Assembly (NCBI RefSeq): GCF_022827545.1
Contig: NZ_CP094669.1
Span: 710,001 to 774,000 of the forward strand
Direction of reading: 5' to 3'
DNA: 64,000 nt
DNA from: Hymenobacter tibetensis
GTDB taxonomy: Bacteria; Bacteroidota; Bacteroidia; Cytophagales; Hymenobacteraceae
Positions 26,746 through 34,562 of the stretch are shown here, one piece after another. A program made the translations under genes and the position numbers. Below the pieces are notes generated by a model. That model searched no databases and was not told where the DNA came from. It worked only from the letters and a program-made list of their open reading frames with translations. Every line of letters begins with the position of its first letter. Position 1 is the stretch's first letter.

Positions 26746-27978
26746 ATGCGCTTTCTCTACCTGCCGCTGGCCTTGGCTCTGTGCGGCCTGGCCCATCATG
26801 CTGCTGCTCAAGTAGCCCCCGATTCCACTGCCCCGGCCGCTGCCGCAACGCCACCTCCCGCCGCCCCTAAGCCCCGCAAGTTTGCCGACAAATTTGCGGG
26901 CAGCGACAAGCCCAGCTTTATTCCGGTGCCGGTGCTGTTTTCTCAGCAAGAAACCGGTTTGGCGGGTGGCTTATCTATCCTGCCGGTATGGCGCTTCGGC
27001 ACCGATACCACCACCCGCAAGTCCAACGCCCGCTTCGTGGGCTGGATCAGCCAGAAAGGCCAGACTAGCTTACAGGTGACGCACAACATCTTCACGCCGG
27101 GCGAGAAGATGTACTTGCTGGGAGAAATCAGCTATTACGACGTAAACTTCTTCTACTACGGCGTCGGCAATAACACCCGCAAAGCCGACGAGTCGGAGGT
27201 GGACTACAAGCTCTTCATTTTCAACCAGCGGGTAATGCCGCGGATAGCTCCCAACTTGTTTGCTGGTCTGCAGTACCGTTTCACGGGGCTGCGCGGCGTT
27301 GCGTTCGACAAGCCAGGGGAAGAAGGTGGCACCAACAAGTTTCAGCAGGATCTGAACGAAGGCATTCTCTCGCAGCGCGAAGCAACTGGTGGCAACACCT
27401 CGGGCTTCGGACCAGCCGTTCTCTATGACGGCCGAGACAACGTACTGTCTACGTACCGCGGTCAGTACCTGCACGTTCACGGGCTGTTCACGGGCAAGTA
27501 TGCTGGCAGCGACTACACGTTCAGCCGATATCAGATTGATGCGCGGCACTTCCAGCCGTTGTTTGGTAGCAACAATACCATTCTGGCAGTGCAGTACCTT
27601 GGCCAGTTCCATTCGGGGGGCCGGGTGCCCTTCCGCGAGCTTAGCGCCTTCGGCGCCGATTTGGGCGGTTCGATCTACAACTACTCTACGCTGATGCGCG
27701 GTATCTACGAGGGCCGTTTCCGCGACCGGCAGATGATGACCTTCCAGGCCGAGATTCGCCGGAAGCTGTTCTGGCGTTTTGATGGGGTGGTATTTGGCGC
27801 CGTGGGCGAGGTGGCCAGCCAGTTCAACGACTTCTCACTTGGCGGAACCAAGGTGGCTGCTGGTTTCGGCGGCCGTTTCCGCTTCAACCGCCGCGACCGG
27901 CTTAACCTCCGTCTCGACTACGGAGTTGGCTCTGGCGGAAACTCCGGAATTTATTTTGCGGTGGGCGAGGCCTTCTAG
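26746..27978 (+). CDS. Omp85-like outer-membrane barrel protein, paralog 1
   Basis: The 410-residue protein has a signal peptide (about 1-21, ending HHAAAQ), a short linker rich in proline and alanine, and a barrel domain resembling the C-terminal half of Omp85 (BamA/TamA) proteins. Family marks are FSQQETGLAGG at the barrel start, LYDGRDNVLSTYRGQY, the (V/M)RG(I/F)YEGRFRD segment that corresponds to the VRGF/Y loop motif, and a C-terminal phenylalanine (VGEAF). No POTRA repeats precede the barrel. It is the first of three tandem paralogs (26746-30647). The role is unknown; a TamA-like or lipid-related export function is only a guess. Confidence 0.82.
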   Translation: MRFLYLPLALALCGLAHHAAAQVAPDSTAPAAAATPPPAAPKPRKFADKFAGSDKPSFIPVPVLFSQQETGLAGGLSILPVWRFGTDTTTRKSNARFVGWISQKGQTSLQVTHNIFTPGEKMYLLGEISYYDVNFFYYGVGNNTRKADESEVDYKLFIFNQRVMPRIAPNLFAGLQYRFTGLRGVAFDKPGEEGGTNKFQQDLNEGILSQREATGGNTSGFGPAVLYDGRDNVLSTYRGQYLHVHGLFTGKYAGSDYTFSRYQIDARHFQPLFGSNNTILAVQYLGQFHSGGRVPFRELSAFGADLGGSIYNYSTLMRGIYEGRFRDRQMMTFQAEIRRKLFWRFDGVVFGAVGEVASQFNDFSLGGTKVAAGFGGRFRFNRRDRLNLRLDYGVGSGGNSGIYFAVGEAF

Positions 27979-27997
27979 CAGCCGACTATATCGTTCG

Positions 27998-28032
27998 AAA
28001 ACCGCTTCGTGTAGCCCATGAAGCGGTTTTTT
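27998..28032 (+). terminator. terminator between barrel paralogs 1 and 2
   Basis: AAAACCGCTTC (27998-28008) pairs with GAAGCGGTTTT (28020-28030), followed by further T residues. It suggests that the paralogs are transcribed separately. Confidence 0.82.
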
Positions 28033-28135
28033 GTTTTATACAGTTAGTGCTCTGCTTTACAAACAAATAACCTAATCTCAACAGCCTTGCGTATGAAGGT
28101 AGCCTGACACACCCAGACCTAGTGGATTTCATTTT

Positions 28136-29344
28136 ATGCGCTTCTTCTATCTCACCCTGTTGAGCATGGTTTGGCCGCTGCACCTAGCCGCCCAAACCCC
28201 CGACAGCGCTACTTCGGTTTCCGCTAGTGTTCCGCCTGCTCCCGGCATCAAAAAAAACTCTCGGTTCGGACCCCGTCCGGGCAGTAAGCCTAGCTTTATG
28301 CCGGCCCCGGTGGTCTTTTATCAGCAAGAAACAGGCTTTGCCGCGGGGGTAGCCGTTGTGCCCGTGTGGCGCTTCGGCACCGATACGCTGGTGCGCAAAT
28401 CCAATGCCCGGCTGATTGCCTGGTACTCGCAGCAAAAGCAAAGCACTGTGCAGCTCATTCACACGGTGTTCACGCCCGGAGAAGAGTTCTTCTTTTCTGG
28501 CGAGCTAACCCGCTACAACCAGAAGCTGTTTTACTACGGCGTTGGCAACAACAACTCTTCGAAATCAGAGTCGGAGTTGAGCTATAAGCTGATCATTTTC
28601 GATGAAAAAGCGCTGAAGCGAGTAGCCCCCGACTTGTTTGTGGGGTTACGCTACCGCTTCACCAACACCACCAGCATCGAGAGTATGAGTCACGCCAAGG
28701 ATGAAGGGGCGAACTACTTTCTGCGCGACCCCCGCGTGAGTGCCCGCGAACGGCAAGACACCCGTGTGTCGGGGCTGGGCCCTGCCATCCTCTACGATAG
28801 CCGCGACAACGTGCTGGCTACCTACAAGGGCGCTTACGTGGACGCGCACGTACTGTTCAATGACAAAGCCATCGGCTCCGAATACAAGTTTGTTCGGTAT
28901 CAACTCGATGCGCGCTACTTCCGGCCGCTTACTACCTCCAACAACACCATCCTGGCGCTGCAATACGTGGGGCAGCTGCACACGGGCAGCGTACCGTTTC
29001 GGGAGCTAGGCGGGCTGGGTGCAAATTTGGGCGGTGCTCTTTACAACAATGCAAGCTTGATGCGCGGTATCTACGAGGGCCGTTTCCGCGACCGGCAGAT
29101 GATGACCTTCCAGGCTGAAATCCGTCAGAAGCTGTTTTGGCGGATTGATGGGGTGGTATTTGGCGCCGTAGGTCAGGTTGGCAACAAAGTGAGCGACTAC
29201 AGCTTCGACCAGACCCGCCTGGCGGGCGGCGGCGGGTTGCGGTTCCGTTTCAACCGCCTCGACCGGCTCAACATCCGCCTGGACTGTGCCGGTGGAACTG
29301 ATACGGCGCCAAGCGTTTACTTTGCGGTAAGCGAAGCCTTTTAA
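28136..29344 (+). CDS. Omp85-like outer-membrane barrel protein, paralog 2
   Basis: This 402-residue protein has the same plan as its upstream neighbour: a signal peptide (MRFFYLTLLSMVWPLHLAAQ), a short linker, then a barrel with FYQQETGFAAGV, ILYDSRDNVLATYKGAY, MRGIYEGRFRD and the C-terminal VSEAF. At the DNA level 58 bases (29058-29115) are identical to 27692-27749 in paralog 1, which points to recent duplication or gene conversion. No POTRA domain is seen. An ATG start at 28136 gives the signal peptide directly. Confidence 0.82.
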   Translation: MRFFYLTLLSMVWPLHLAAQTPDSATSVSASVPPAPGIKKNSRFGPRPGSKPSFMPAPVVFYQQETGFAAGVAVVPVWRFGTDTLVRKSNARLIAWYSQQKQSTVQLIHTVFTPGEEFFFSGELTRYNQKLFYYGVGNNNSSKSESELSYKLIIFDEKALKRVAPDLFVGLRYRFTNTTSIESMSHAKDEGANYFLRDPRVSARERQDTRVSGLGPAILYDSRDNVLATYKGAYVDAHVLFNDKAIGSEYKFVRYQLDARYFRPLTTSNNTILALQYVGQLHTGSVPFRELGGLGANLGGALYNNASLMRGIYEGRFRDRQMMTFQAEIRQKLFWRIDGVVFGAVGQVGNKVSDYSFDQTRLAGGGGLRFRFNRLDRLNIRLDCAGGTDTAPSVYFAVSEAF

Positions 29345-29498
29345 TTACCCGTTCTGCTGGGTTTTAGTTAAAGGAACACGTTCTGTGTTCGGTTTGGAAT
29401 GCAGCTGCCACCTCGGGCATCCACGGAAGCCCGACTTGGTGTATATTCCGTTCCCGGTGTTGCCATGGTGGCAGTGAGTTGTGGGCCAGGACTCGTCT

Positions 29499-30647
29499 AT
29501 GCGTCTGCGCTACGCCTTTGGATTGCTGTTGATCTGCTTGAGTGTGCAAAGCGCCGCGCAAGCCCCCACTGATTCGATTCCTTCGTTGGAAACTGCCCCA
29601 AAGCGGCAGAAAATTAGCTTTGTTCCCATTCCGATTATCTTCTCACAGCCCGAAACCGGATTAGGGTACGGGGTAGCTGTTTTGCCGGTGTGGCGTTTCG
29701 GTACTGATACGCTGGTGCGCAAGTCCAATGCGCGCCTGCTTGCGTGGCGCACCCAACAGCGGCAAAGCTTAATTCAGCTGACGCACAGCATGTTCACGAC
29801 CAACGAGCAGTATATTGTGAGCGGTGAGCTAAGCTACTACTACCGGTTTCCTATCAACTATTACGGTACGGGCCCCCGCACTTCGCGCTCCGATGAATCG
29901 GTGATTGAGTACAAAGTGTTTATTGGGCAACAGCGGGTACTCCGGCGGCTACGCCCCGACTTGTTTGTGGGGTTGCAAGGGCGTATCACCGATCTGCGCG
30001 ACCTACAAGTGAAGCGCGACATCGAGCGCGACGGCATGGTAGTAGCGCCCAGCCGCTTTCAGGAGCGCCCGGTGCGTGAGCGACAAGACACGCGCGTGAT
30101 AGGAGTAGGGCCGGTGCTGCTCTACGACCACCGCGACAACGTGCTGAGCGCCTACCGAGGCTCGTATCTGGAGCTAAGCGCTTTGTTTAACGGCGGCGCC
30201 CTGGGTAGCGACTTCCAATTCGGCCGCTACCTGCTCGATGCACGTCGGTACATATCGCTCGACCAAGACCACAAAACTGTGCTGGCTGGACAAGTAGTAG
30301 GGCAGTTTCAGGCGGGCGCGGTGCCGTTTCGGGAGCTAGCCAACCTAGGTGGCGACAAGCTGCTGCGCGGCTACTACGATGGTCGGTACCGCGACCGACA
30401 ACTGGTAGTGGCGCAGGTGGAACTGCGGCGGCAATTGTTCTGGCGCTTCAACGGCGTCTTGTTTGGGGGAGTAGGACAAGTGGGGAACACCCTAGCTGAT
30501 TTCGATGAAGGCGGGCTCAAGTACACAGGTGGTGCCGGGCTGCGCTTCAAGTTCAACCGCCGCGACCGACTCAACGTCCGCTTTGACTACGGAGTGGGCC
30601 GCGACGGCTCCACCGGATTTTATTTCAATTTCGGCGAAGCTTTTTGA
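29499..30647 (+). CDS. Omp85-like outer-membrane barrel protein, paralog 3
   Basis: The 382-residue protein is the shortest and most divergent of the three. The signal peptide is MRLRYAFGLLLICLSVQSAAQA. The barrel carries FSQPETGLGYG, LLYDHRDNVLSAYRGSY, LRGYYDGRYRD and ends in NFGEAF. The segment between PFRELANLGG and LRGYYDG is shortened by about ten residues relative to its neighbours. The ATG at 29499 was chosen over an in-frame GTG 18 bases upstream. No clear terminator follows; a small 7-bp hairpin lies at 30672-30690. Confidence 0.8.
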   Translation: MRLRYAFGLLLICLSVQSAAQAPTDSIPSLETAPKRQKISFVPIPIIFSQPETGLGYGVAVLPVWRFGTDTLVRKSNARLLAWRTQQRQSLIQLTHSMFTTNEQYIVSGELSYYYRFPINYYGTGPRTSRSDESVIEYKVFIGQQRVLRRLRPDLFVGLQGRITDLRDLQVKRDIERDGMVVAPSRFQERPVRERQDTRVIGVGPVLLYDHRDNVLSAYRGSYLELSALFNGGALGSDFQFGRYLLDARRYISLDQDHKTVLAGQVVGQFQAGAVPFRELANLGGDKLLRGYYDGRYRDRQLVVAQVELRRQLFWRFNGVLFGGVGQVGNTLADFDEGGLKYTGGAGLRFKFNRRDRLNVRFDYGVGRDGSTGFYFNFGEAF

Positions 30648-30784
30648 AATTAAAATCGAGCTAGAAAAGAAATCTAACGCTCTGTTAGATAAGAAGTACT
30701 GTCGGGGTTGGGTAGAGGCCTAAACAGGGGTATAAGCAAAAAAGAAGCTCGACAATAGACAAAGTGCAAGCTCGTCTGTTTATC

Positions 30785-30808
30785 CTTCTATTCTGAGTCG
30801 AATAGAAG
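30785..30808 (+). promoter_or_regulatory. inverted repeat just before the GT2 start codon
   Basis: CTTCTATTC (30785-30793) pairs perfectly with GAATAGAAG (30800-30808) around TGAGTC, ending 7 bases before the ATG at 30816. It could be an operator or an mRNA hairpin that covers the ribosome landing site. Which of the two cannot be decided from sequence. Confidence 0.45.
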
Positions 30809-30815
30809 ATACCTG

Positions 30816-32114
30816 ATGTTTACTGCTGCACGCCCGCTCCTTTCCTCTGAAACCACCTTTTTGCGTACCCAACAGCTTGGAAGTCATGTAGAATGGCCGG
30901 CTGCTTCACCAAGCACTCGTTTGCGCATCAGCGTTATCATTCCGGCCAAAGATGAAGCAGAGAATCTGCCCGCAACGTTGGCGGCTTTAGCAGCGCAAAC
31001 CGACTTGCAAGGACAACCTTTGGACTTCGCTAGCTACGAAGTGCTGGTGCTAGCCAACAACTGCCACGACCAAACGGCTAATGTCGTCCGGGCTTTCGCT
31101 CAACGGCATCCACGCCTAGCGTTCTATGTAGCCGAAGTGCAATTGCCCGCCCTCGACGCGCATGTAGGCCAAGCTCGTCGCTTGCTCATGGACGAGGCCT
31201 GCCGCCGTTTAGAACGCAGTGCTGGCTCCGCGGGCATTATTGCCAGCACCGATGCGGATACTCGCGTGTCGCCGACTTGGTTGGCGGCCATTCAATCTGA
31301 AATACAGGCTGGCAATGATGCGGTGGGGGGGCGTATTTTTCCGGAGCGTACTATTTCCGGAGGCTGCTTGGTACGTCGTACGCATCTGCGCGACGCTACG
31401 TACCGGGTACTCCGCGCCCACCTAGAATCCCTGGTCGACCCCGATCCGGCCGACCCGTGGCCTCGCCACCACCAGCACTACGGGGCTAGCTTGGCGCTTA
31501 CTGTGGCGGCCTACCGGCAGGTAGGAGGGTTGCCAGCGGTGCCTTTTCTGGAAGACGAGGCCCTTTGGCAGGCGCTGCGCCGCCACGACCTGCGGCTTCG
31601 CCACAGCCCGGGCGTACAAGTAACCACGTCGGCGCGCTACGCGGGGCGGGTGGCAGTGGGGCTGTCGTGGCAGCTGCGCGAGTGGGCCCAAATGATGCGC
31701 CAGCAACGGGAGCCCCTCGTGGAAAGCGGTGCGGCGCTGGTAGCCGATTGGGCTGCGCGCCGGAAGCTGCGCCAGCTTTGGGAAAACAACCGGATGCAAG
31801 CGCCGCCACGGCCGCTGCCTTCCTGCATCCGGATGGCGGCCATTCTAAGCGTACCGGCCGGCGCATTGACCAAGCAAATAACCAACGCTGCTACCTTTGG
31901 AGCGCTCTGGGAGTGGGTGCAAACGCACCGCGCCAGCTGGCGCCGGGGCCGCCTGACCACGCTGCCCTTGGCCGTGGCCGAACTACGGTTGTTGATTGCC
32001 CAGTACCAGCTAGCAGAACTCGATGTGAAAGTGCCGGCTCCGGCACCCACGCGCCGAATGCTAGCGCCGAGCCAGCAAGTCCAGACGATACTGCGCGGCT
32101 CGATGGCCGTGTAA
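30816..32114 (+). CDS. family 2 glycosyltransferase (soluble GT-A fold)
   Basis: This 432-residue enzyme has a GT-A fold: RISVIIPAKDEAENL (from about 32), the nucleotide-sugar region VLANNCHDQT, the metal-binding D146-A-D148 (in ASTDADTRVSP), the conserved YGASLALTVAAYRQVGG segment and the E246-D247-E248 catalytic-base region. The remaining 130 residues are helical and lack the membrane helices of processive chitin or cellulose synthases, so a single transfer is more likely. The donor and acceptor are unknown. The 3' end overlaps the convergent NodS-like gene by 54 bases. It belongs with the modification genes at 32061-35733. Confidence 0.88.
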   Translation: MFTAARPLLSSETTFLRTQQLGSHVEWPAASPSTRLRISVIIPAKDEAENLPATLAALAAQTDLQGQPLDFASYEVLVLANNCHDQTANVVRAFAQRHPRLAFYVAEVQLPALDAHVGQARRLLMDEACRRLERSAGSAGIIASTDADTRVSPTWLAAIQSEIQAGNDAVGGRIFPERTISGGCLVRRTHLRDATYRVLRAHLESLVDPDPADPWPRHHQHYGASLALTVAAYRQVGGLPAVPFLEDEALWQALRRHDLRLRHSPGVQVTTSARYAGRVAVGLSWQLREWAQMMRQQREPLVESGAALVADWAARRKLRQLWENNRMQAPPRPLPSCIRMAAILSVPAGALTKQITNAATFGALWEWVQTHRASWRRGRLTTLPLAVAELRLLIAQYQLAELDVKVPAPAPTRRMLAPSQQVQTILRGSMAV

Positions 32115-32660
32115 GTGCTCTAGCGGGCCAGTAGGTAGTGTTTTGGCCAGGAAAAATTCGTGCACCTCGTCGCCCGTGAGGGGATAGTCGTGGACGGTGG
32201 GCGTCCAATGCACTAGCAGCAACTGACCACCGGGCCGCAACGCGGCCAGCAGCAGGTCTGCAACTTTCGCCAGGTCTGGCGCTGCCCAGTAGTAGCCTAC
32301 TTCCGATAGCACAACCAAGTCGAAGGTGTCATCGGATGGAAACTCTGCCGGCAAGGTCATCTGGCGAAACTCCACTTGCGGCAGGTGGCTGCACCGCTGG
32401 CGGGCGCGCACCAAAGGAGCCTCGGCCACGTCCACTGCCAGCAATTGACGGCAACGGGCCGCCAATTGCTCGGTTAGCACGCCCAACGAGCACCCCACTT
32501 CAAAGGCCCTGTCGTACTGCTCGTTGGGCAAGGCTGCCACGGTATCCAGGTACTTTGCTTGCTCGTAGGGGCTGGTTTCGAAGCTCCACGGGTCGTTGTT
32601 GGCGCGGTACACTTCATCAAAATACGCTGGGGGCAAGGTGTGGGGCTGGTTCGGGTTCAT
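32061..32660 (-). CDS. NodS-like SAM-dependent methyltransferase
   Basis: The product is a 199-residue class I methyltransferase. The SAM-binding motif is FEVGCSLGVL (E54-V-G56-x3-G60), followed by the acidic strand LLAVDVAE and the motif IV region FDLVVLSEVGYYW. The N-terminal AYFDEVYRANNDPWSFETSPYEQAKY segment is the mark of the NodS family; rhizobial NodS N-methylates the deacetylated end of chitooligosaccharides. The ATG at 32660 (MNPNQPHTLP) was chosen over one 27 bases upstream. It is the last gene of the minus-strand group and overlaps the end of the GT2 gene. The real substrate is unknown. Confidence 0.85.
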   Translation of the reverse strand: MNPNQPHTLPPAYFDEVYRANNDPWSFETSPYEQAKYLDTVAALPNEQYDRAFEVGCSLGVLTEQLAARCRQLLAVDVAEAPLVRARQRCSHLPQVEFRQMTLPAEFPSDDTFDLVVLSEVGYYWAAPDLAKVADLLLAALRPGGQLLLVHWTPTVHDYPLTGDEVHEFFLAKTLPTGPLEHLHGHRAAQYRLDLLARR

Positions 32661-32774
32661 AGCAAAGGTGAAGCGCAGGAGTGGCAAAAAAGGTCCTTCT
32701 CAAGGAGCGGGAACGGCAAAATGCGCTTCTGCTCCCCAAGAAGGACGACAAGGCAATGGAACGTGTGTGGATGT

Positions 32775-33767
32775 TTAGCTACCCAAGATTTGCTCGATAG
32801 AGGCGAGTTCCTCGGTGCTGAACTGCAAGTTGTTGAGGCAATGCAATGAATCGGTCAGCTGCTCGGGCTTGCTGGCTCCAATGAGCACCGATGTCACCCG
32901 CTCGTCTTTCAGCACCCAGGCCAGGGCCATTTGAGCTAGGCTTTGCTGGCGTGCCTGCGCCAGGTCATTGAGTTGCTTAATTTGGGTGAGCCGCTCAGGG
33001 GTTAGCTGGTTTTCAGTTAGAAACCCAACTCCCTTGGCTACTCGCGAATCACTCGGGATGCCGCCTAAATATTTGTTGGTGAGCAGGCCTTGCGCCAGCG
33101 GCGAAAACGGAATGCAACCCACTCCTTCCTGCCCAAGCAGGTCCAGCAAGCCGTCTTCCACCCACCGCTCAAACATCGAGTACTTGGGTTGATGAATCAG
33201 GCAGGGAGTGCCCAGTTCTCGCAACATCCGAATAGCCTCGGCGGCTTCGGCGGGTTGGTAATTGGAAATGCCCACGTACAAGGCTTTGCCTTGGCGCACC
33301 AGCAGGTCGAGGGCCGTCATGGTTTCCTCTAGTGGAGTGTCGGGGTCGGGGCGGTGATGGTAGAAGATATCCACGTACTCCAGGCCCATGCGTTTCAGGC
33401 TTTGGTCGAGGCTGGCTACCAAGTACTTTTTCGAGCCCCATTCACCGTACGGGCCTTCCCACATGTTATAGCCTGCTTTCGACGAGATAAGGAGCTCGTC
33501 GCGGTAGGTGCTGAAGTCCTCGCGCAGTATGCGCCCGAAATTGATTTCCGCGGAGCCGGGAGGCGGCCCGTAGTTGTTGGCTAAGTCGAAATGGGTAACG
33601 CCACTGTCGAAGGCCCGCCGCAGAATAGCGCGTTGGTTGGACAGCAGATCAACGTCGCCGAAGTTGTGCCACAAGCCCAAGGAAACGGCGGGCAACTTCA
33701 CCCCGCTGCGGCCACAACGGCGGTACGGAATAGCTTGGTAGCGTGTAGGACTAGGAAGGTAGTGCAT
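32775..33767 (-). CDS. aldo/keto reductase, YghZ (Gpr) type
   Basis: This 330-residue NADPH-dependent reductase has the AKR14 pattern of E. coli YghZ, which reduces L-glyceraldehyde 3-phosphate and methylglyoxal. The match includes SLGLWHNFG, THFDLANNYGPPPGSAE, SLKRMGLEYVDIFY and DERVTSVLIGAS. The catalytic tetrad is D61, Y66, K97 and H138. It lies between the PIG-L deacetylase (48 bases) and the NodS-like gene (114 bases) on the same strand. It may be a general detoxification enzyme or act in the same pathway as its neighbours; position alone does not decide this. Confidence 0.92.
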   Translation of the reverse strand: MHYLPSPTRYQAIPYRRCGRSGVKLPAVSLGLWHNFGDVDLLSNQRAILRRAFDSGVTHFDLANNYGPPPGSAEINFGRILREDFSTYRDELLISSKAGYNMWEGPYGEWGSKKYLVASLDQSLKRMGLEYVDIFYHHRPDPDTPLEETMTALDLLVRQGKALYVGISNYQPAEAAEAIRMLRELGTPCLIHQPKYSMFERWVEDGLLDLLGQEGVGCIPFSPLAQGLLTNKYLGGIPSDSRVAKGVGFLTENQLTPERLTQIKQLNDLAQARQQSLAQMALAWVLKDERVTSVLIGASKPEQLTDSLHCLNNLQFSTEELASIEQILGS

Positions 33768-33815
33768 GAAAGGGTAGGATTAGGGTCCGACGAGCGGCAA
33801 CATACCAAGGCTTTT

Positions 33816-34562
33816 CTATTTCACCTCTATGTAAGCCTCATACGGCTGCGCAAAATGAGCGAGCATCTCAGGGGAAAGCAGGAAGCCGCTCGGGTCATCG
33901 GGGATGATGCCGGGTGCTAGCTGGGAGCGGTGAGCGGCAATAGCCCGCTGTTTCTGCGCTATCACCGGACCGATATCGAGGCGCCAGCCGGTGGCTTCGC
34001 CCGGTTGCGGCAGGTCGGCGGGGGTGGCTCGTTCCCAGGCCCACACCACGTATTCGAGCAGGCGCGGCTGTGCAACGCCCGCGGCCAGTGCCGCCCGCAC
34101 CAGCTGGCTGGTAGCCCGGTGGTCGGGGTGCGGGTCGCGCCGCCACGGGCACAGGATGCTTGTAGGCACGGCGTCTGCAAACAACTGGCGCAACTGCGCA
34201 ACTGCTTCCTGAAAACCCGCCTCCCCTTCGCTTGGTACGCGGCTATCGGGCAGGCCCAGACAAACAAGGTTGTCGGGCGCCACGCCCAGTTCGGAGAGGG
34301 CCGCCCGTAGCTCTGCTTCGCGCAAGGCTCGGCGGGCAGCGGCCGGATACACCTGCGAATGGGGGTGCGACATCGTACCGTCGCTTATCAGCACCACCTG
34401 CACCGGCACAGCCGATTGCCGTAGCAAGGCAAGCAGTCCGCCACAGCCCAACGACTCGTCATCGGGGTGCGGAACAACGATGAGCGTAGGGCCTACTTGG
34501 AGGGCGTATTCGGGCGGCCGGGTCGGCAGCGTGCGCAAGTCAAACGGGGGGAGCTTGGTCAT
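33816..34562 (-). CDS. PIG-L family (LmbE-like) deacetylase
   Basis: The product is a 248-residue zinc-dependent N-deacetylase of the PIG-L/LmbE fold, a family that removes acetyl groups from N-acetylglucosamine-containing conjugates (GlcNAc-PI, mycothiol and bacillithiol precursors). The metal and catalytic motif VPHPDDESLGCGG (H32, D34, D35, E36) and the second ligand block DPHPDHRA (H145, D147, H148) are intact. The ATG at 34562 leaves a 23-base overlap with the upstream acyl-CoA-dehydrogenase-like gene, which suggests translational coupling. No signal peptide is present, so it acts in the cytoplasm. Bacillithiol BshB is an alternative, but its partners are not here. Confidence 0.88.
   Translation of the reverse strand: MTKLPPFDLRTLPTRPPEYALQVGPTLIVVPHPDDESLGCGGLLALLRQSAVPVQVVLISDGTMSHPHSQVYPAAARRALREAELRAALSELGVAPDNLVCLGLPDSRVPSEGEAGFQEAVAQLRQLFADAVPTSILCPWRRDPHPDHRATSQLVRAALAAGVAQPRLLEYVVWAWERATPADLPQPGEATGWRLDIGPVIAQKQRAIAAHRSQLAPGIIPDDPSGFLLSPEMLAHFAQPYEAYIEVK

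Noticed and set aside
28676..28764. Possible frameshift or degradation in barrel paralog 2
   Set aside because: The frame is intact throughout and the loop differences are ordinary paralog divergence.
30672..30690. 7-bp hairpin after barrel paralog 3
   Set aside because: The stem is too short and has no T-run, so it was not called a terminator.
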